From the NCBI GenBank assembly GCA_036971615.1, contig JAYKKR010000033.1, positions 62,001 through 126,000 of the forward strand: a DNA stretch of 64,000 nt, read 5' to 3'. The notes beneath the pieces are model-generated. The model did no database searches. It saw nothing but the letters and a program-made list of their open reading frames with translations, and was not told the DNA's origin. Source of the DNA: Amyloporia xantha. Lineage: Eukaryota > Basidiomycota > Agaricomycetes > Polyporales > Adustoporiaceae. Positions 46,304 through 55,637 of this stretch are shown in pieces. A program made the translations under genes and the position numbers. Positions within the stretch are counted from its first letter, which is position 1. Every line of letters starts with the position of its first letter.

Positions 46304-47214
46304 CAGCTGCAAATACTGCATCTTCATGCCACCCAAACGCAAGCACAGCCAGGTAGCATGAAACATCGAGCGACGAGAATCAGACATCAAGCAGCTGATT
46401 TGTTTGACTACTGCAGGCGACCCGGTGGCAAATTGAGCATATATGCACCTGTTCCAGCTGTTCCAAGAGTTTTTTTGGCTATAGCCATCAAACGGCTCAG
46501 ACCGTGGCGTGCCACAGGAGGAAGGATGCCCAACGAAACACTGTGCAGACTGCGGCCCCTCAGACTAGAGCCGCTGTTCATGCTCCTCAAGATGAAGCAG
46601 CTGCTCACAAAGCGCAGCCACCAAATGATCAATTAGGTGACTCTGTCGGCTCAATTACTCTGGATTGAACAACACATTAGCGTCTCCGAAGTTCAGTCCT
46701 GAACCTAGGTCCAAACCCCGAACCGATGAACCGGACCTAAGGTTCAGGTCCGGTTCACGTTCGGTCCGGCCGTTGCCCGCTAGGTTCGGTCCGCGGTTCA
46801 GGGCGTGCAGCGCGTTGCCTGAACGCGGTGCGAACGCGTCCGAACCGAGAACCTGATTAGGAGACTGATCAATTTGATTATGATCAATCCTGGCCGATGC
46901 GTCCCAATTGCAGGTGCGTGCACTCATTCTCCTCACTTTTTCCTTGCTACAGATGACCGGCAGACACGTGACAACACTTTCTACACACCTCCCCGTCACC
47001 CACCTGTGTCTAAACGACGCCCCGACTACCCCTTTGTATCACGATGTATGCCTACCTTCATCCGACACGCGACCATCAGCCTCCTCTCACGAACGCCGGC
47101 CATGCAGCCCACTGCGTGCATGTCAACGTGTACTCGTTGCGTGCAGAAGACATATCAAGAATGTTTGGTATGTCCTGTTTCCTGACTGGAAGCTGCGAGG
47201 AGGCGGGGCCGGAC
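46304..47214. other. Transposon debris with a GGTTC/GAACC array
   Basis: 46304-46640 holds a broken frame beginning like MPPKRKHSQ (about 46327) with stops. 46684-46860 is an array of GGTTC/GAACC motifs in both orientations, matched by a similar array at 53925-54085 beyond the LTR element. Subterminal arrays of this kind are common at hAT-type element ends, so the LTR element probably landed in an older DNA transposon. No intact gene. Confidence 0.45.
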
Positions 47215-47469
47215 TGTAACAAATATACTTCTCTCACTCACACCTGATATGCGCTGCACCCAATCTCTATTCCAGAGAAAGTCTACAGTAGTGCATACAT
47301 GGATGTAATGTGAAAGAAGTGTTAGTCTTAGAAAGGAAATAGGATAGTGGCATATGTGCTGGCACACAAACATATGTAAATATAGATGATAAGGGCATAT
47401 AAGCCTAGGATAAGGGATTATAATAATATAATGGAATATAATTGAATAGATATGTAACGGCACGTTACA
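47215..47469 (-). repeat. 3' LTR of the unusual element
   Basis: 255 bp, TGTAACAAATATAC...GGCACGTTACA; nearly identical to 53137-53391. Confidence 0.93.
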
Positions 47470-48030
47470 TCCTCCCCTACCGGACTCGTACCACGGGTCC
47501 AACAGGAGGAAGGGCCCATCGCACTTTGAAGTGGATGAAACCAGTGGAATGTATTCCTTGCAGGAGACGATGAAGTCCCCGCAGCAACAGTTCACAATCA
47601 AATTGTGAACACTCCACACAGGTCAAGGAGTAGTACTTAGACATGTGGCAAGCACAGTCCGCAGCAGAGTTGACATCAACGCAAACCAGTCCCCAGAGAC
47701 CAGTGAGCGCCAACATCACATCTGAGTCCCAGGCAGTAGGGTCACTCTGCCTTTGGACCAGCAGGACACAGGGGGGTTACCTCTGCATCCTCAGCAATGT
47801 TATCCATTGCTGATGACCTGGAGAGGCATCAAGGTGCATCGCCGAATCCGTCGTCGGTCATGATAGTGGATGACGACTGATTCGAGGAAATACGGCATGC
47901 CACACCGGTTAGGCATGTGGCAAGTCCACAGAGATATGCTGCACCAGTTGAGCATGCAGCATGTCCATAAATAGGGCATCCCGAACTGTGAAGTATTCGG
48001 CACACCCACTGACGTACCACGCGACACCGG

Positions 48031-51000
48031 TTAGGCATGTTGCGTGTATGAGGAGACGACGCACATGGCATCTCGACATGTCCATGCCGTTGACCTAGAA
48101 GGTCTAGTGCAATGGTTACACAGCGTCGATGAAGGCGCTGAGGGCATGAAGAAGCTGCGCCAGGAACTGACGCGAACCTCATATACTGGGAAACCAGCGC
48201 TGGGGCACAGCGCAATGGCATCCAGTGGATAGATGACAGCGTATGGCATGCTGTCACTATCCGCATCAGAAGCAGCGACAGACTGCTCCTGGTATGTGCG
48301 TCGCACTGGTAGGTGTGACGTACGCTGGGATGAAGTGTACAACACATCAGGTGTTGTACGCTGGAGGAGAGGGAGTAACCTCCATCGCGCCTCCACAACA
48401 TATTCAATGTTGTGAAGACGGCATGCAGTAAGGTGCTGCAGCCATACTTCGATGTAGGCATACAGCTGTGAGTCATCTTCTGGAAGCAGAAGATACCACT
48501 GAGCGGCTTGCGCTGCTCTGCACCTTGCCAATATGACCTCAGTCTCATAGGCAAGGGCGCATTCACCCTCTATGCGCTCAGCATCTGAGATGCTGGGCGT
48601 ATAGGGGCTTGAGGCGATGGAGGCGTTGGCAGTGGACATGGTGGTTGAGAGGATGGAGGATCCCTGTCCACGTCGACGGTCTATATAGACCTCCAGCGTC
48701 AATCGAAGTCGGTTACAGACTTCGATTCCTGATGAGCGCTGATGAGCGCTGGTCAGCAGACTCAAACTGGAATTGAAAGTATTCCATTTGAGGAGCGACA
48801 ATCCCAGTGATATGGAATTGTCACCGAAGAGCAGGACCAATGGGAATTGGTCGGGCTCCCGGTCCCTCCCCCCTCGGAAAGATACCCCGGTCCGATGAAC
48901 TTCGGCATCAGAGTCTGGGTTCAGTCGTTTGGGAGGTAGGATAGTGCGACTGGCAAGTAGCACTACAATTAGAATAGACAAAGTATAAAATACTTCATCT
49001 ATCCACCGAAAGAATGGCCCAAGTCCAATAGAGACAAGGGTCAGACATTTCGAAAGGAAAGGAGAAGTCGAGTACATAGAAGATGTACTCGAACACTTCA
49101 TGTCTCGGTGCATGGAGACAGACAAACAACATGATAAGTTGTTTGCATGTCTATCGACAAGCATGTCTTGGGCATATTCACCCTCAGATACTCCGATAAT
49201 GGAGGTGAATATGCAGCCCAAGAAGCTTGCATGCATGTTCTCGAGCATCAGAGCGCTCGAGAACAACAGCCTGCTCGACGCTACAGTACCGTGTACGTCG
49301 GGCAGAGGCTCAGAGTGAACAGGGTGCAGAGGCGTGCGGTCAGCAATGCTGCTGCACGTATGGCTCACCACTGCACTCAGGGTAAGTCGCTGCTCAAGTA
49401 CTTGGGTACTTGAGAAGTGTGCTCCGCTCAATGCGCCGATACACGGGCATTGAGTGGAGGCTCCCTCGAGTACTGTAGTACTCGGGTGGAGTACCCATCC
49501 TAATGCAGCACTACCATGCACATCGGGATGGGGTGGGTGATGGACGAGATACGGCGGATGCACGCGCTCGAGCATTAAAGTACTCGAGGACAGCGACCGA
49601 CCCATCACGCCAACACGTACTTGAGTGTACGAACGACATGTCTCGTCGTTCGCATGTACATCGTCGAGCACGGCAATGCTCAGGATGGCAGACGACCGGT
49701 ACGCGCAGTCAGCGATGCTGCTGCGTGTATCGTCCGTGTCCGTGCTCTCGAGTACTGTGTTACTCGGGAGTAACGGCCCACCCAGCACGGCATCGCTGCG
49801 AGTGCTGGATGGTGGTCGGGAATGAGGGGAACGCGGAGGGTGCACGCATTCAGCCAGGCTGATGCGTGCACTGTTCGCATCTGCATCCTCAAGTACCGAA
49901 GTACTTGGGGGTCGCAGTCCACCCTGCGCACGAACGTCGAATATGCGGTGTGCACGGTGTTGCGCACATGTCGGCGTGCTCAGGTGGGGTACCCGCTCGA
50001 GTCGCTGCGTACTGGAGCAGGGCGCCTCGACTGATCGAGCCACATGCGGGTGACGGGTATTCGGCGGCATAGATACGCAGTCAGCAAAACTGCTGCGTGT
50101 ATCACTCGCCTCTGCGCTCCCGAGTACCGAAGTGCTCGAGAGCGGCAGTCTGCCCAGTGATGCACTACCGTGCACGCTAGGCGTCGGGGCGGGTGCATCG
50201 TCAGCTATACTGGACGGTGCACGCATTGCCACTGCATCCTCGAGTATTAGAGTACTCGAGGGCAGCGGTCTTCTCAGCACGACGGCGCGGTGGGCGTCGT
50301 GGAGAGTACCGGCGCACGAATGACCAGATTTGTCATTTGTACGCTCGTCGTCGAGTGCGGCGCTCGGAATGTATGCACCGTAGCGCTCGCAAAGGCGGGC
50401 TCTGTTGAGTACAGAAGTACTCAACGGGCGCACGTCGTTGCCGTAGCTGCGGAGTGCGTTGTTGCTGCAAGCCCCGTCGAGTACCTTAGTACTCGGCGTG
50501 TGTACCGAGCTCTGCGCACAGTGGTGTGAGCCGAGCTGTCGATCGCCCGTGGAGTCAGTCTCAGCACGGCCAATACCTTCGAGTACGGGGGTACTCGAAG
50601 AGTACGCCCGTCCGATTGGGCTGGCGCGCGTTCGTCGAACGAAAGCCCCCTCGAGTACTGCAGTACTCGAGAAGGGTACCCTTCCCAACGTAGCACTACC
50701 GTGCTCATTGGGCTGGAGCAGTAGGGGACGACCGAAGTACAGCGGATGCGCACGGTCAGCCGTGCTGACGTGCGCACCGTTCATATGCGCATCTTCGAGT
50801 ACTGGTGTACTTGAAGACAGCAGCCTTCCCAACACGACATCGGTGCGATCGTCGTGGAGGGGCTCTGAGCAAGCGGCGGGCGGCAGATGCGCGCAGTCAG
50901 GTAGACTGCTGCGTGCATCATTCGCATCCACGCCCTCAAGTGTCAGTGCACTCGGGAGCGGTGGTCCCTCCAGCATGGCACCGCTGCACGCGCTGGCTGG

Positions 51001-52146
51001 TGCTCGGAAGCGAAAGAGGTGCAGCAGATGTACGCAGTCAGCTGGGCTGCTACGTCCATCGCTCGCACTCGCGCTCTCGAGTACCGGAAGGCTCGAGAGC
51101 AATAGTCTGCTCGGCGCTGCGCTGACGTGCGCATCGAGCAGCCGCTCGGATTGAACAGACAGTGGAGCGAGTGCGCCGTCAGCTACGCTGGCGAGCGCAT
51201 TCCCTGCCACTGCATCCTCGAGTACTTCCATATTTGAGGCTGGCAGCCGACCCGGCGCGGCGCAGACGCGAGCGTCGGATGACGGTTCCGGGAAGACATC
51301 CGGCGGAATGGGTGCGCCGTCAGCATCGCTGGCGTGCGCACTGTTCGCGTCGGTGTTCTCGAGTACGCAGGTACTCAGGAGCAACGGCCCACCCGGCGCG
51401 GCACCGCTGTGCGCATCGGGTGGTGGTTGGAAGCAGCAGGACCGCGGCAGATGTGCGCATTCAGTCATACTGATGCGTACATCGTTCGCATGCGCCTCCT
51501 CAAGTACGAATGTACTTGGGGAGAGCAGCTCGTCTCGCGAGCTGGCGTGACGAATGCTGTGTGCACGGTCCTGCACAGGTGCCGGCGCACTCGAACGAGA
51601 CGCCTGCTCGAGTACTCGAGTACTCGAGCGGTGTGTCTTGGTCGGCACGCCCGCGCTGGAACGATCGAGCATGGTACTCTCGAGTGCAACAGTACTCGAG
51701 TAGTACGCCCGTCCCAACGTAGCACCATGGTGTACGTTGGTCCAGGGTGCGAGGCGCGGGGTAGACAGCGGCTGCGCGCAGACAGCTGTGCTGCTGTGCG
51801 CGTTGCTCGTACGCCCGGCCATGTTCCCGAGTACTAAGGTACTCGAGAACATTGTTCCACCCGGCACAGCACGGACGTGCGCGTTCAGCGGTGGTCCTTG
51901 GCGGACAGTGGGCGGAGCAGGTGTGCCGTCAGCTACGCTGGCGGGCGCACCCCTTACCGTTGCATCCTCGAGTACTTCTGTACTCGAGTCTGACATCCCA
52001 CCCGGCGCGGCGCAGATGCGTACGTCGGGCGGCGGTTCTATGCGAGTGGCAGACGAAACGGGTACACCGTCAGCTAGGCTGACGAGCGCACCGCTCGCTG
52101 TTGCGTTCTCGAGTACGTGAGTACTCGAGAGTAGCAGTCCACCCAA
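48031..52146 (-). CDS. Giant repeat ORF of the LTR element
   Basis: An open frame of 1371 codons without an ATG at its 5' end (the first codon shown is TTG). It looks like the continuation of the gag-like ORF, from which it is separated by a 17-bp tandem duplication (52234-52267). Residues 1 to ~1000 are repeats of about 47 residues with the signature (L)xSSTxVLExA.A..ARxS.AD.A..P...; the SSTxVLE part is encoded by the DNA palindromes. The last ~350 residues are not repetitive: a hydrophobic stretch (YTLSILIVVLLAS), then from MSTANASIASSPYTPS a segment (VILARCRAAQAAQWYLLLPEDD, YIEVWLQHLTACRLHN) that could be an independent ORF from about 48638. No known domain recognised. Such a long frame over repeats whose period is a multiple of three can arise without selection, so coding status is uncertain. 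Confidence 0.45.
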   Translation of the reverse strand: MGGLLLSSTHVLENATASGALVSLADGVPVSSATRIEPPPDVRICAAPGGMSDSSTEVLEDATVRGAPASVADGTPAPPTVRQGPPLNAHVRAVPGGTMFSSTLVLGNMAGRTSNAHSSTAVCAQPLSTPRLAPWTNVHHGATLGRAYYSSTVALESTMLDRSSAGVPTKTHRSSTRVLEQASRSSAPAPVQDRAHSIRHASSRDELLSPSTFVLEEAHANDVRISMTECAHLPRSCCFQPPPDAHSGAAPGGPLLLSTCVLENTDANSAHASDADGAPIPPDVFPEPSSDARVCAAPGRLPASNMEVLEDAVAGNALASVADGALAPLSVQSERLLDAHVSAAPSRLLLSSLPVLESASASDGRSSPADCVHLLHLFRFRAPASACSGAMLEGPPLPSALTLEGVDANDARSSLPDCAHLPPAACSEPLHDDRTDVVLGRLLSSSTPVLEDAHMNGAHVSTADRAHPLYFGRPLLLQPNEHGSATLGRVPFSSTAVLEGAFVRRTRASPIGRAYSSSTPVLEGIGRAETDSTGDRQLGSHHCAQSSVHTPSTKVLDGACSNNALRSYGNDVRPLSTSVLNRARLCERYGAYIPSAALDDERTNDKSGHSCAGTLHDAHRAVVLRRPLPSSTLILEDAVAMRAPSSIADDAPAPTPSVHGSASLGRLPLSSTSVLGSAEASDTRSSFADCVSMPPNTRHPHVARSVEAPCSSTQRLERVPHLSTPTCAQHRAHRIFDVRAQGGLRPPSTSVLEDADANSARISLAECVHPPRSPHSRPPSSTRSDAVLGGPLLPSNTVLESTDTDDTRSSIADCAYRSSAILSIAVLDDVHANDETCRSYTQVRVGVMGRSLSSSTLMLERVHPPYLVHHPPHPDVHGSAALGWVLHPSTTVLEGASTQCPCIGALSGAHFSSTQVLEQRLTLSAVVSHTCSSIADRTPLHPVHSEPLPDVHGTVASSRLLFSSALMLENMHASFLGCIFTSIIGVSEGEYAQDMLVDRHANNLSCCLSVSMHRDMKCSSTSSMYSTSPFLSKCLTLVSIGLGPFFRWIDEVFYTLSILIVVLLASRTILPPKRLNPDSDAEVHRTGVSFRGGRDREPDQFPLVLLFGDNSISLGLSLLKWNTFNSSLSLLTSAHQRSSGIEVCNRLRLTLEVYIDRRRGQGSSILSTTMSTANASIASSPYTPSISDAERIEGECALAYETEVILARCRAAQAAQWYLLLPEDDSQLYAYIEVWLQHLTACRLHNIEYVVEARWRLLPLLQRTTPDVLYTSSQRTSHLPVRRTYQEQSVAASDADSDSMPYAVIYPLDAIALCPSAGFPVYEVRVSSWRSFFMPSAPSSTLCNHCTRPSRSTAWTCRDAMCVVSSYTQHA
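49393..52129. repeat. Array of ~22 CTCGAGTAC..GTACTCGAG palindromes, ~141-bp period
   Basis: Palindromes start near 49393, 49465, 49566, 49746, 49888, 50118, 50239, 50404, 50476, 50579, 50650, 50794, 50936, 51077, 51219, 51358, 51499, 51609, 51671, 51827, 51968 and 52108. The best copies are perfect dyads such as CTCGAGTACTGCAGTACTCG (50650). From 50650 to 51499 and from 51827 to 52108 the spacing is 139-144 bp. Between palindromes, blocks such as CAGCTAC/GCTGGCGxGCGCA and CCCGGCGCGGC also recur. Compensating changes on the two sides (CTCAAGTAC..GTACTTGAG, TTGAGTAC..GTACTCAA) suggest that symmetry itself is maintained. Confidence 0.9.
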
Positions 52147-52233
52147 CGCGGCACTACTGTGCGCGTTGGGCGGCGGTTCGGGGCGGATTGCGGATGAACT
52201 GAGGTACTTACTTTTGTGGGTGCCCCTGTTCCC

Positions 52234-52267
52234 GGTTCCTATCCCCTCCCGGTTCCTATCCCCTCCC
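52234..52267 (-). repeat. 17-bp tandem duplication between gag-like ORF and repeat ORF
   Basis: GGTTCCTATCCCCTCCC occurs twice in a row (52234-52250, 52251-52267). With one copy the upstream frame would run straight into the repeat ORF; with two it stops at a TAG made by the duplication. Confidence 0.85.
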
Positions 52268-53078
52268 GGGCGCGCAACCGCCCGGCGAGTTCGTCCTGCG
52301 GACGCAGAACGACGCTCGAGGCCTCTTGGGGGTCCGAGTCGTGAGGTTGAAGTCCGTACGGCGCGTCTTGACGCGTCGTAGAGGGATAGGGCGCGCCGTC
52401 GACGGGCACGGCGCGCGGATGTGGTGGCGGCTGGAGGCCTTCTTGTACGGGCCTAACTGGCACGCTCGGGGGTACCGGGCGCGTCCGTTCAGATCCCGTG
52501 GCCGTGGGTGTTGCAGTGGTGGTGGTGGTGGCCGGTCTTGAGGTTGGAGTGGCAGTGGTGGTGGTGGTGGTAGCGGAAGGAGGCGCGTGTAGGCGCTCGC
52601 CGCGCCGCGCGTCGGGAATGACTGCGCGGGGCGTCGGGCGCAAGCCTCCGGCAGCCTCAGAGGTCCCATTTGCGGACCTGCTGGGCTTCGCCGGCTCGTT
52701 CACGGGAGAGGATCGCTGTGAAGCGCGTCGCTCTTCGTCGTGATCGAGCTGCGCCATGACACAGTACCGGATGGTACTGACTGCCATGAGTGCACACTCT
52801 TCGCGCTCGAATCCGTACCGTCTCGCTCGGTCGTCGAACCGAGTGATTCGTTCCTCGAGATCCTCGAGAGGCATCTCGATCAAATCGGAGATGGCTCTTT
52901 CAAAGGACAAGGACCTTCTCTCCCAGTGAACCCAGGAGGGAAGGTCTTGGACTCTCCAAGCCTTGCATGAAGAACTATGGGCTTCTTCATGCAAGGGATG
53001 CAACACCTCGAGGCATTTAGCCAAGAGGACAGTTCCAGCTGGCCACTTAGTGAAGTAGCTAGTTGAATGTGTATGCAT
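52239..53078 (-). CDS. Gag-like ORF of the unusual LTR element
   Basis: 279 codons, starting MHTHSTSYFTKWPAG just inside the 5' LTR. The N-terminal half is helical and charged (LEVLHPLHEEAH, FERAISDLIEMPLEDLEERI, DDRARRYGFEREECALMAV), as expected of a capsid-like domain. The C-terminal half is Thr/Pro/Arg-rich low complexity (TTTTTTATPTSRPATTTTT). There is no CCHC knuckle. Position and composition suggest Gag; no sequence-level family match is claimed. Confidence 0.5.
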   Translation of the reverse strand: MHTHSTSYFTKWPAGTVLLAKCLEVLHPLHEEAHSSSCKAWRVQDLPSWVHWERRSLSFERAISDLIEMPLEDLEERITRFDDRARRYGFEREECALMAVSTIRYCVMAQLDHDEERRASQRSSPVNEPAKPSRSANGTSEAAGGLRPTPRAVIPDARRGERLHAPPSATTTTTTATPTSRPATTTTTATPTATGSERTRPVPPSVPVRPVQEGLQPPPHPRAVPVDGAPYPSTTRQDAPYGLQPHDSDPQEASSVVLRPQDELAGRLRAREGIGTGRG

Positions 53079-53136
53079 GCGCTGTAAACTCTCCCAGGTT
53101 GTAGAAACCTGACAAAGTCAGAGGAGCGCAAAAATG

Positions 53137-53391
53137 TGTAACAAATATACTTCTCTCACTCACACCTGATATGCGCTGCACCCAATCTCTATTCCAGAGA
53201 AAGTCTACAGTAGTGCATACATGGATGTAATGTGAAAGAAGTGTTCGTCTTAGAAAGGAAATAGGATAGTGGCATATGTGCTGGCACACAAACATATGTA
53301 AATATAGATGATAAGGGCATATAAGCCTAGGATAAGGGATTATAATAATATAATGGAATATAATTGAATAGATATGTAACGGCACGTTACA
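53137..53391 (-). repeat. 5' LTR of the unusual element
   Basis: 255 bp; on the minus strand it begins TGTAACGTGCCGTTACA, itself a near-palindrome that could form a terminal hairpin. Confidence 0.93.
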
Positions 53392-54042
53392 TGGACGTAG
53401 GTTGGAGGCGCAGCCGCCGGCCGTATTTTCGCAGGTGAGCCTGCATTTATTCGTGCTCCTTGGCGCACCCGTCCTGCAGAGCGTGTACGACATCCTGTAC
53501 ACACGCTCAAACGCGTCTGTCCCGCAGCCGATCATCAACATTTCGGGCGGTGCAGCGAGCGACCCAGTGCCATCGATCGGCGAGGCGGCGCTCCTCGCGA
53601 ACTGGACAGACATGCATGAGCTCGGGCGCGCAAATACTAGCAGCATGTGAAGGTGCGGCACGGCTAGTGACATCGACTAACAACTGACGTTGCGCTGCTG
53701 CCGCTACAGACGCATCACTGTCAACGCCGCTGAATCACGCGTTGTCCGTACACGCGTCGGGCGCCATGACACCAGCGACGGCATCAGGTCTGCCAGCAAT
53801 GCAACTCAAGAACAAAATGCCGGTGCTGCACGTCGCCGACACTCGCATTTTGTATAACACATAAGTTATGCAAAACAAATATGTTTTGTGACATCTTCTT
53901 GCCTTGTACACTTGACCAAATGACAGGTTCAGAAGGTCCGAACCAGTTCCGAACCAGAACTGAACCTGCCAAACCGGTTCAGCAGGTTCAGTTCAGGTTC
54001 AGGTTCAGGTTCGGGGATATGCATGCAGGTTCGGTTCAGGGT
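53392..54042. other. Transposon debris right of the unusual element
   Basis: The second GGTTC/GAACC array lies at 53925-54085 (TTCAGGTTCAGGTTCAGG core). The rest of the stretch has only short frames without motifs. Confidence 0.4.
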
Positions 54043-54649
54043 TCAGCCAAAATACCTGCTGAACTGAACCGAACTGAACTTAGGAGACGCTACAACGCAT
54101 ATACTAGCCTCAGCTGTCTCTGGCTCGGCTGGTGTCTTGCGCTCGCGTTCTATGTCGCCGCCACCAAGCCTCCTGCACAACGAAACGCATGTGGATTTGT
54201 CTGTATCTAATGAGCTGCCTGAACCCTCTACTGTGCTCCCACGCAATGACGACATGGCATTGATGATGAATGCAGAATCATATTTTGCATCAGTGTATGC
54301 CGACACCAGTTGCTTGCGCTCGCACGCGGCCAATTTCTGCAGCACTGGGTAGGTGCATTGCCTGCATGACTAATAACTGATTGCACTCACCGACGCAGTA
54401 CGCGATGCAAGAATTCCACGATTTGCTGTTACGTTCTTCGATGGCGCACTGTCTGACTCAAAGTCATCATCTTCGGCGTCTTCGTCCCTGCGCTTCTTGT
54501 CTCGCTTCCTCATCTTGCCGGCCATGTATTCAAATTTGCATCGGATGCGAGCTTGCAAATCGACGTCATGTATTACGGTGAGATATGTGGTGCAGCTGGG
54601 GACACGATCGGAGCAGTGTGCTTTCACAAACGTGAAGACTTCGGCCAAC
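54043..54649 (-). pseudogene. Truncated gene cut by LTR insertion
   Basis: A minus-strand frame enters from the LTR edge at 54649 and reads AEVFTFVKAHCSDRVPSC, DLQARIRCKFEYMAGKMRKR, acidic DEDAEDDDFESD, to SRTAS. It then has a GTGAGT donor (intron from 54390) and, with acceptor CTGCAG, continues KLAACERKQLVSAYTDAKYDSAF to a stop near 54043 inside the GGTTC array. The 5' half is missing, removed by insertion of the LTR that starts at 54650. Composition suggests a DNA-transposon protein, but no domain is recognised. Confidence 0.5.
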
Positions 54650-54679
54650 TGTAAGGTACCCCTACGGGTACCCTACAAC
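54650..54679 (+). repeat. Left fragment of the third element's 5' LTR
   Basis: Begins TGTAAGGTACCCCTACGGGT, containing a GGTACCC..GGGTACC inverted repeat. It is interrupted after ACAAC by the chromovirus and continues at 61572, ending CCTTACA at 61807; the total LTR is about 266 bp. TGTAAGG...CCTTACA are matching inverted termini. Confidence 0.75.
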
Positions 54680-55263
54680 TGTCACGAGTTGACATCGAGC
54701 GTTTCTTCCTTTCTATATACGGACGATTTTCTCCTTTTACTCATCGTTATTTTCCCCTCTTATTCGAACGGCCATTCTACTGTACACATCGCAAGCTCCT
54801 TGTTCACGGACTTAGACGCGTCGACCATTACAGGTCACATGTTCCCTTCCCACGGACTCCGTCCCGCCTTCCCTTTACGGACGTTTACTTAAGCACGATG
54901 CCGGCCGACCTCGGGCCCCGCCGGGCTCCGCTCACGACATCACTTATGACTCATAGCCTGCTTACTCAGGCTGCGCACAGACCACCTGCGCACAGACCAC
55001 CTGCGCACGGACCATGTAGATAGCCTGCCCTGAACTCTTGTAGTATATAAGTAGTACGCCTCTGCCTGGGGACTTCAGTTTCGACCTCTTGTCCCTAGGT
55101 AAGCCAAGCTTGCCTGTACCTACTTACCTTTACTTACGTTTATTTATCTTGTCCCTAGCCTTAGACTTGAGCATAGCTCGTCATCGCTTCGGTAAGACCT
55201 AGTCGAACGCCCTCGGCCGTTTAGGTTTGTTCTTCCCCTGTCGCTCGACTCTAAGTCGCGACA
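54680..55263 (+). repeat. Chromovirus 5' LTR
   Basis: 584 bp, TGTCACGAG...GTCGCGACA. TATA-type GTATATAAG near 55042-55050. The presumed transcript start AGTTTCGACCT (55077) is about 30 bp downstream. A short tandem GCGCACAGACCACCT lies near 54975-55005. Confidence 0.95.
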
Positions 55264-55265
55264 TT

Positions 55266-55276
55266 AGGTCGAAACT
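55266..55276 (+). other. Self-priming primer-binding site (Tf1/sushi type)
   Basis: AGGTCGAAACT, two bases after the LTR, is the exact reverse complement of AGTTTCGACCT at 55077-55087, the predicted 5' end of the transcript. In Tf1 of fission yeast the first 11 nt of the mRNA fold back to the primer site in this way; here the match is also 11 nt. Confidence 0.8.
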
Positions 55277-55637
55277 CCCCATCGCCGCCGGCGTTCACAC
55301 TTTCCATTATCCCTTTCCATAGGTTGGGTGGTGCGCACCTTTACTATACTTCGATTACCGTTACAATACAAAGTTGGGAACTCGGTGCTCGTGTCGCCAT
55401 CCCCCGCACGTAGACACATCGCCACCTCGTAGTGGAACGAGCTTTCAGAGACTGCACTTCAGTGGGCGTCTCTTGTTGGGTTGACCAACGCGTGGTCTAG
55501 ATTCCTGCAGCGAAATAATCAAAGGCTGTACTGGGTCCCACGTGAATTGCGAACCACTCGGGGTTCTCTTGGGCGCCGTAGATACGTAGTCAAACGGTCT
55601 TCTTTACGTACGCGCACCTCCCCTTCCTCCTTCCATC

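Larger units (their letters stand above)
47215..53391 (-). mobile_element. Unusual LTR element without recognisable pol
   Basis: 6177 bp with 255-bp LTRs (47215-47469 and 53137-53391) beginning TGTAAC and ending GTTACA; I see one difference (..GTGTTAGTC.. against ..GTGTTCGTC..). Flanked by GGAC (47211-47214 and 53392-53396 region). A strong purine tract GGTAGGGGAGGA beside 47469 on the minus strand sets the direction as minus. Inside: a gag-like ORF (52239-53078) and the very long repeat ORF (48031-52146). I find no protease DSG, RT YxDD or integrase motifs, so it must rely on enzymes from another element. The LTR termini and inner edge resemble those of the element at 61572. Confidence 0.82.

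Noticed and set aside
48031..48638. Independent gene from MSTANASIASSPYTPS
   Set aside because: It is in frame with the giant repeat ORF and lies inside the LTR element; it may be its C-terminal domain, and nothing shows a separate promoter.
49393..52129. CRISPR-like look of the palindromic array
   Set aside because: The units are imperfect 141-bp repeats in a eukaryotic LTR element, not identical short repeats with unique spacers, and there are no cas genes.
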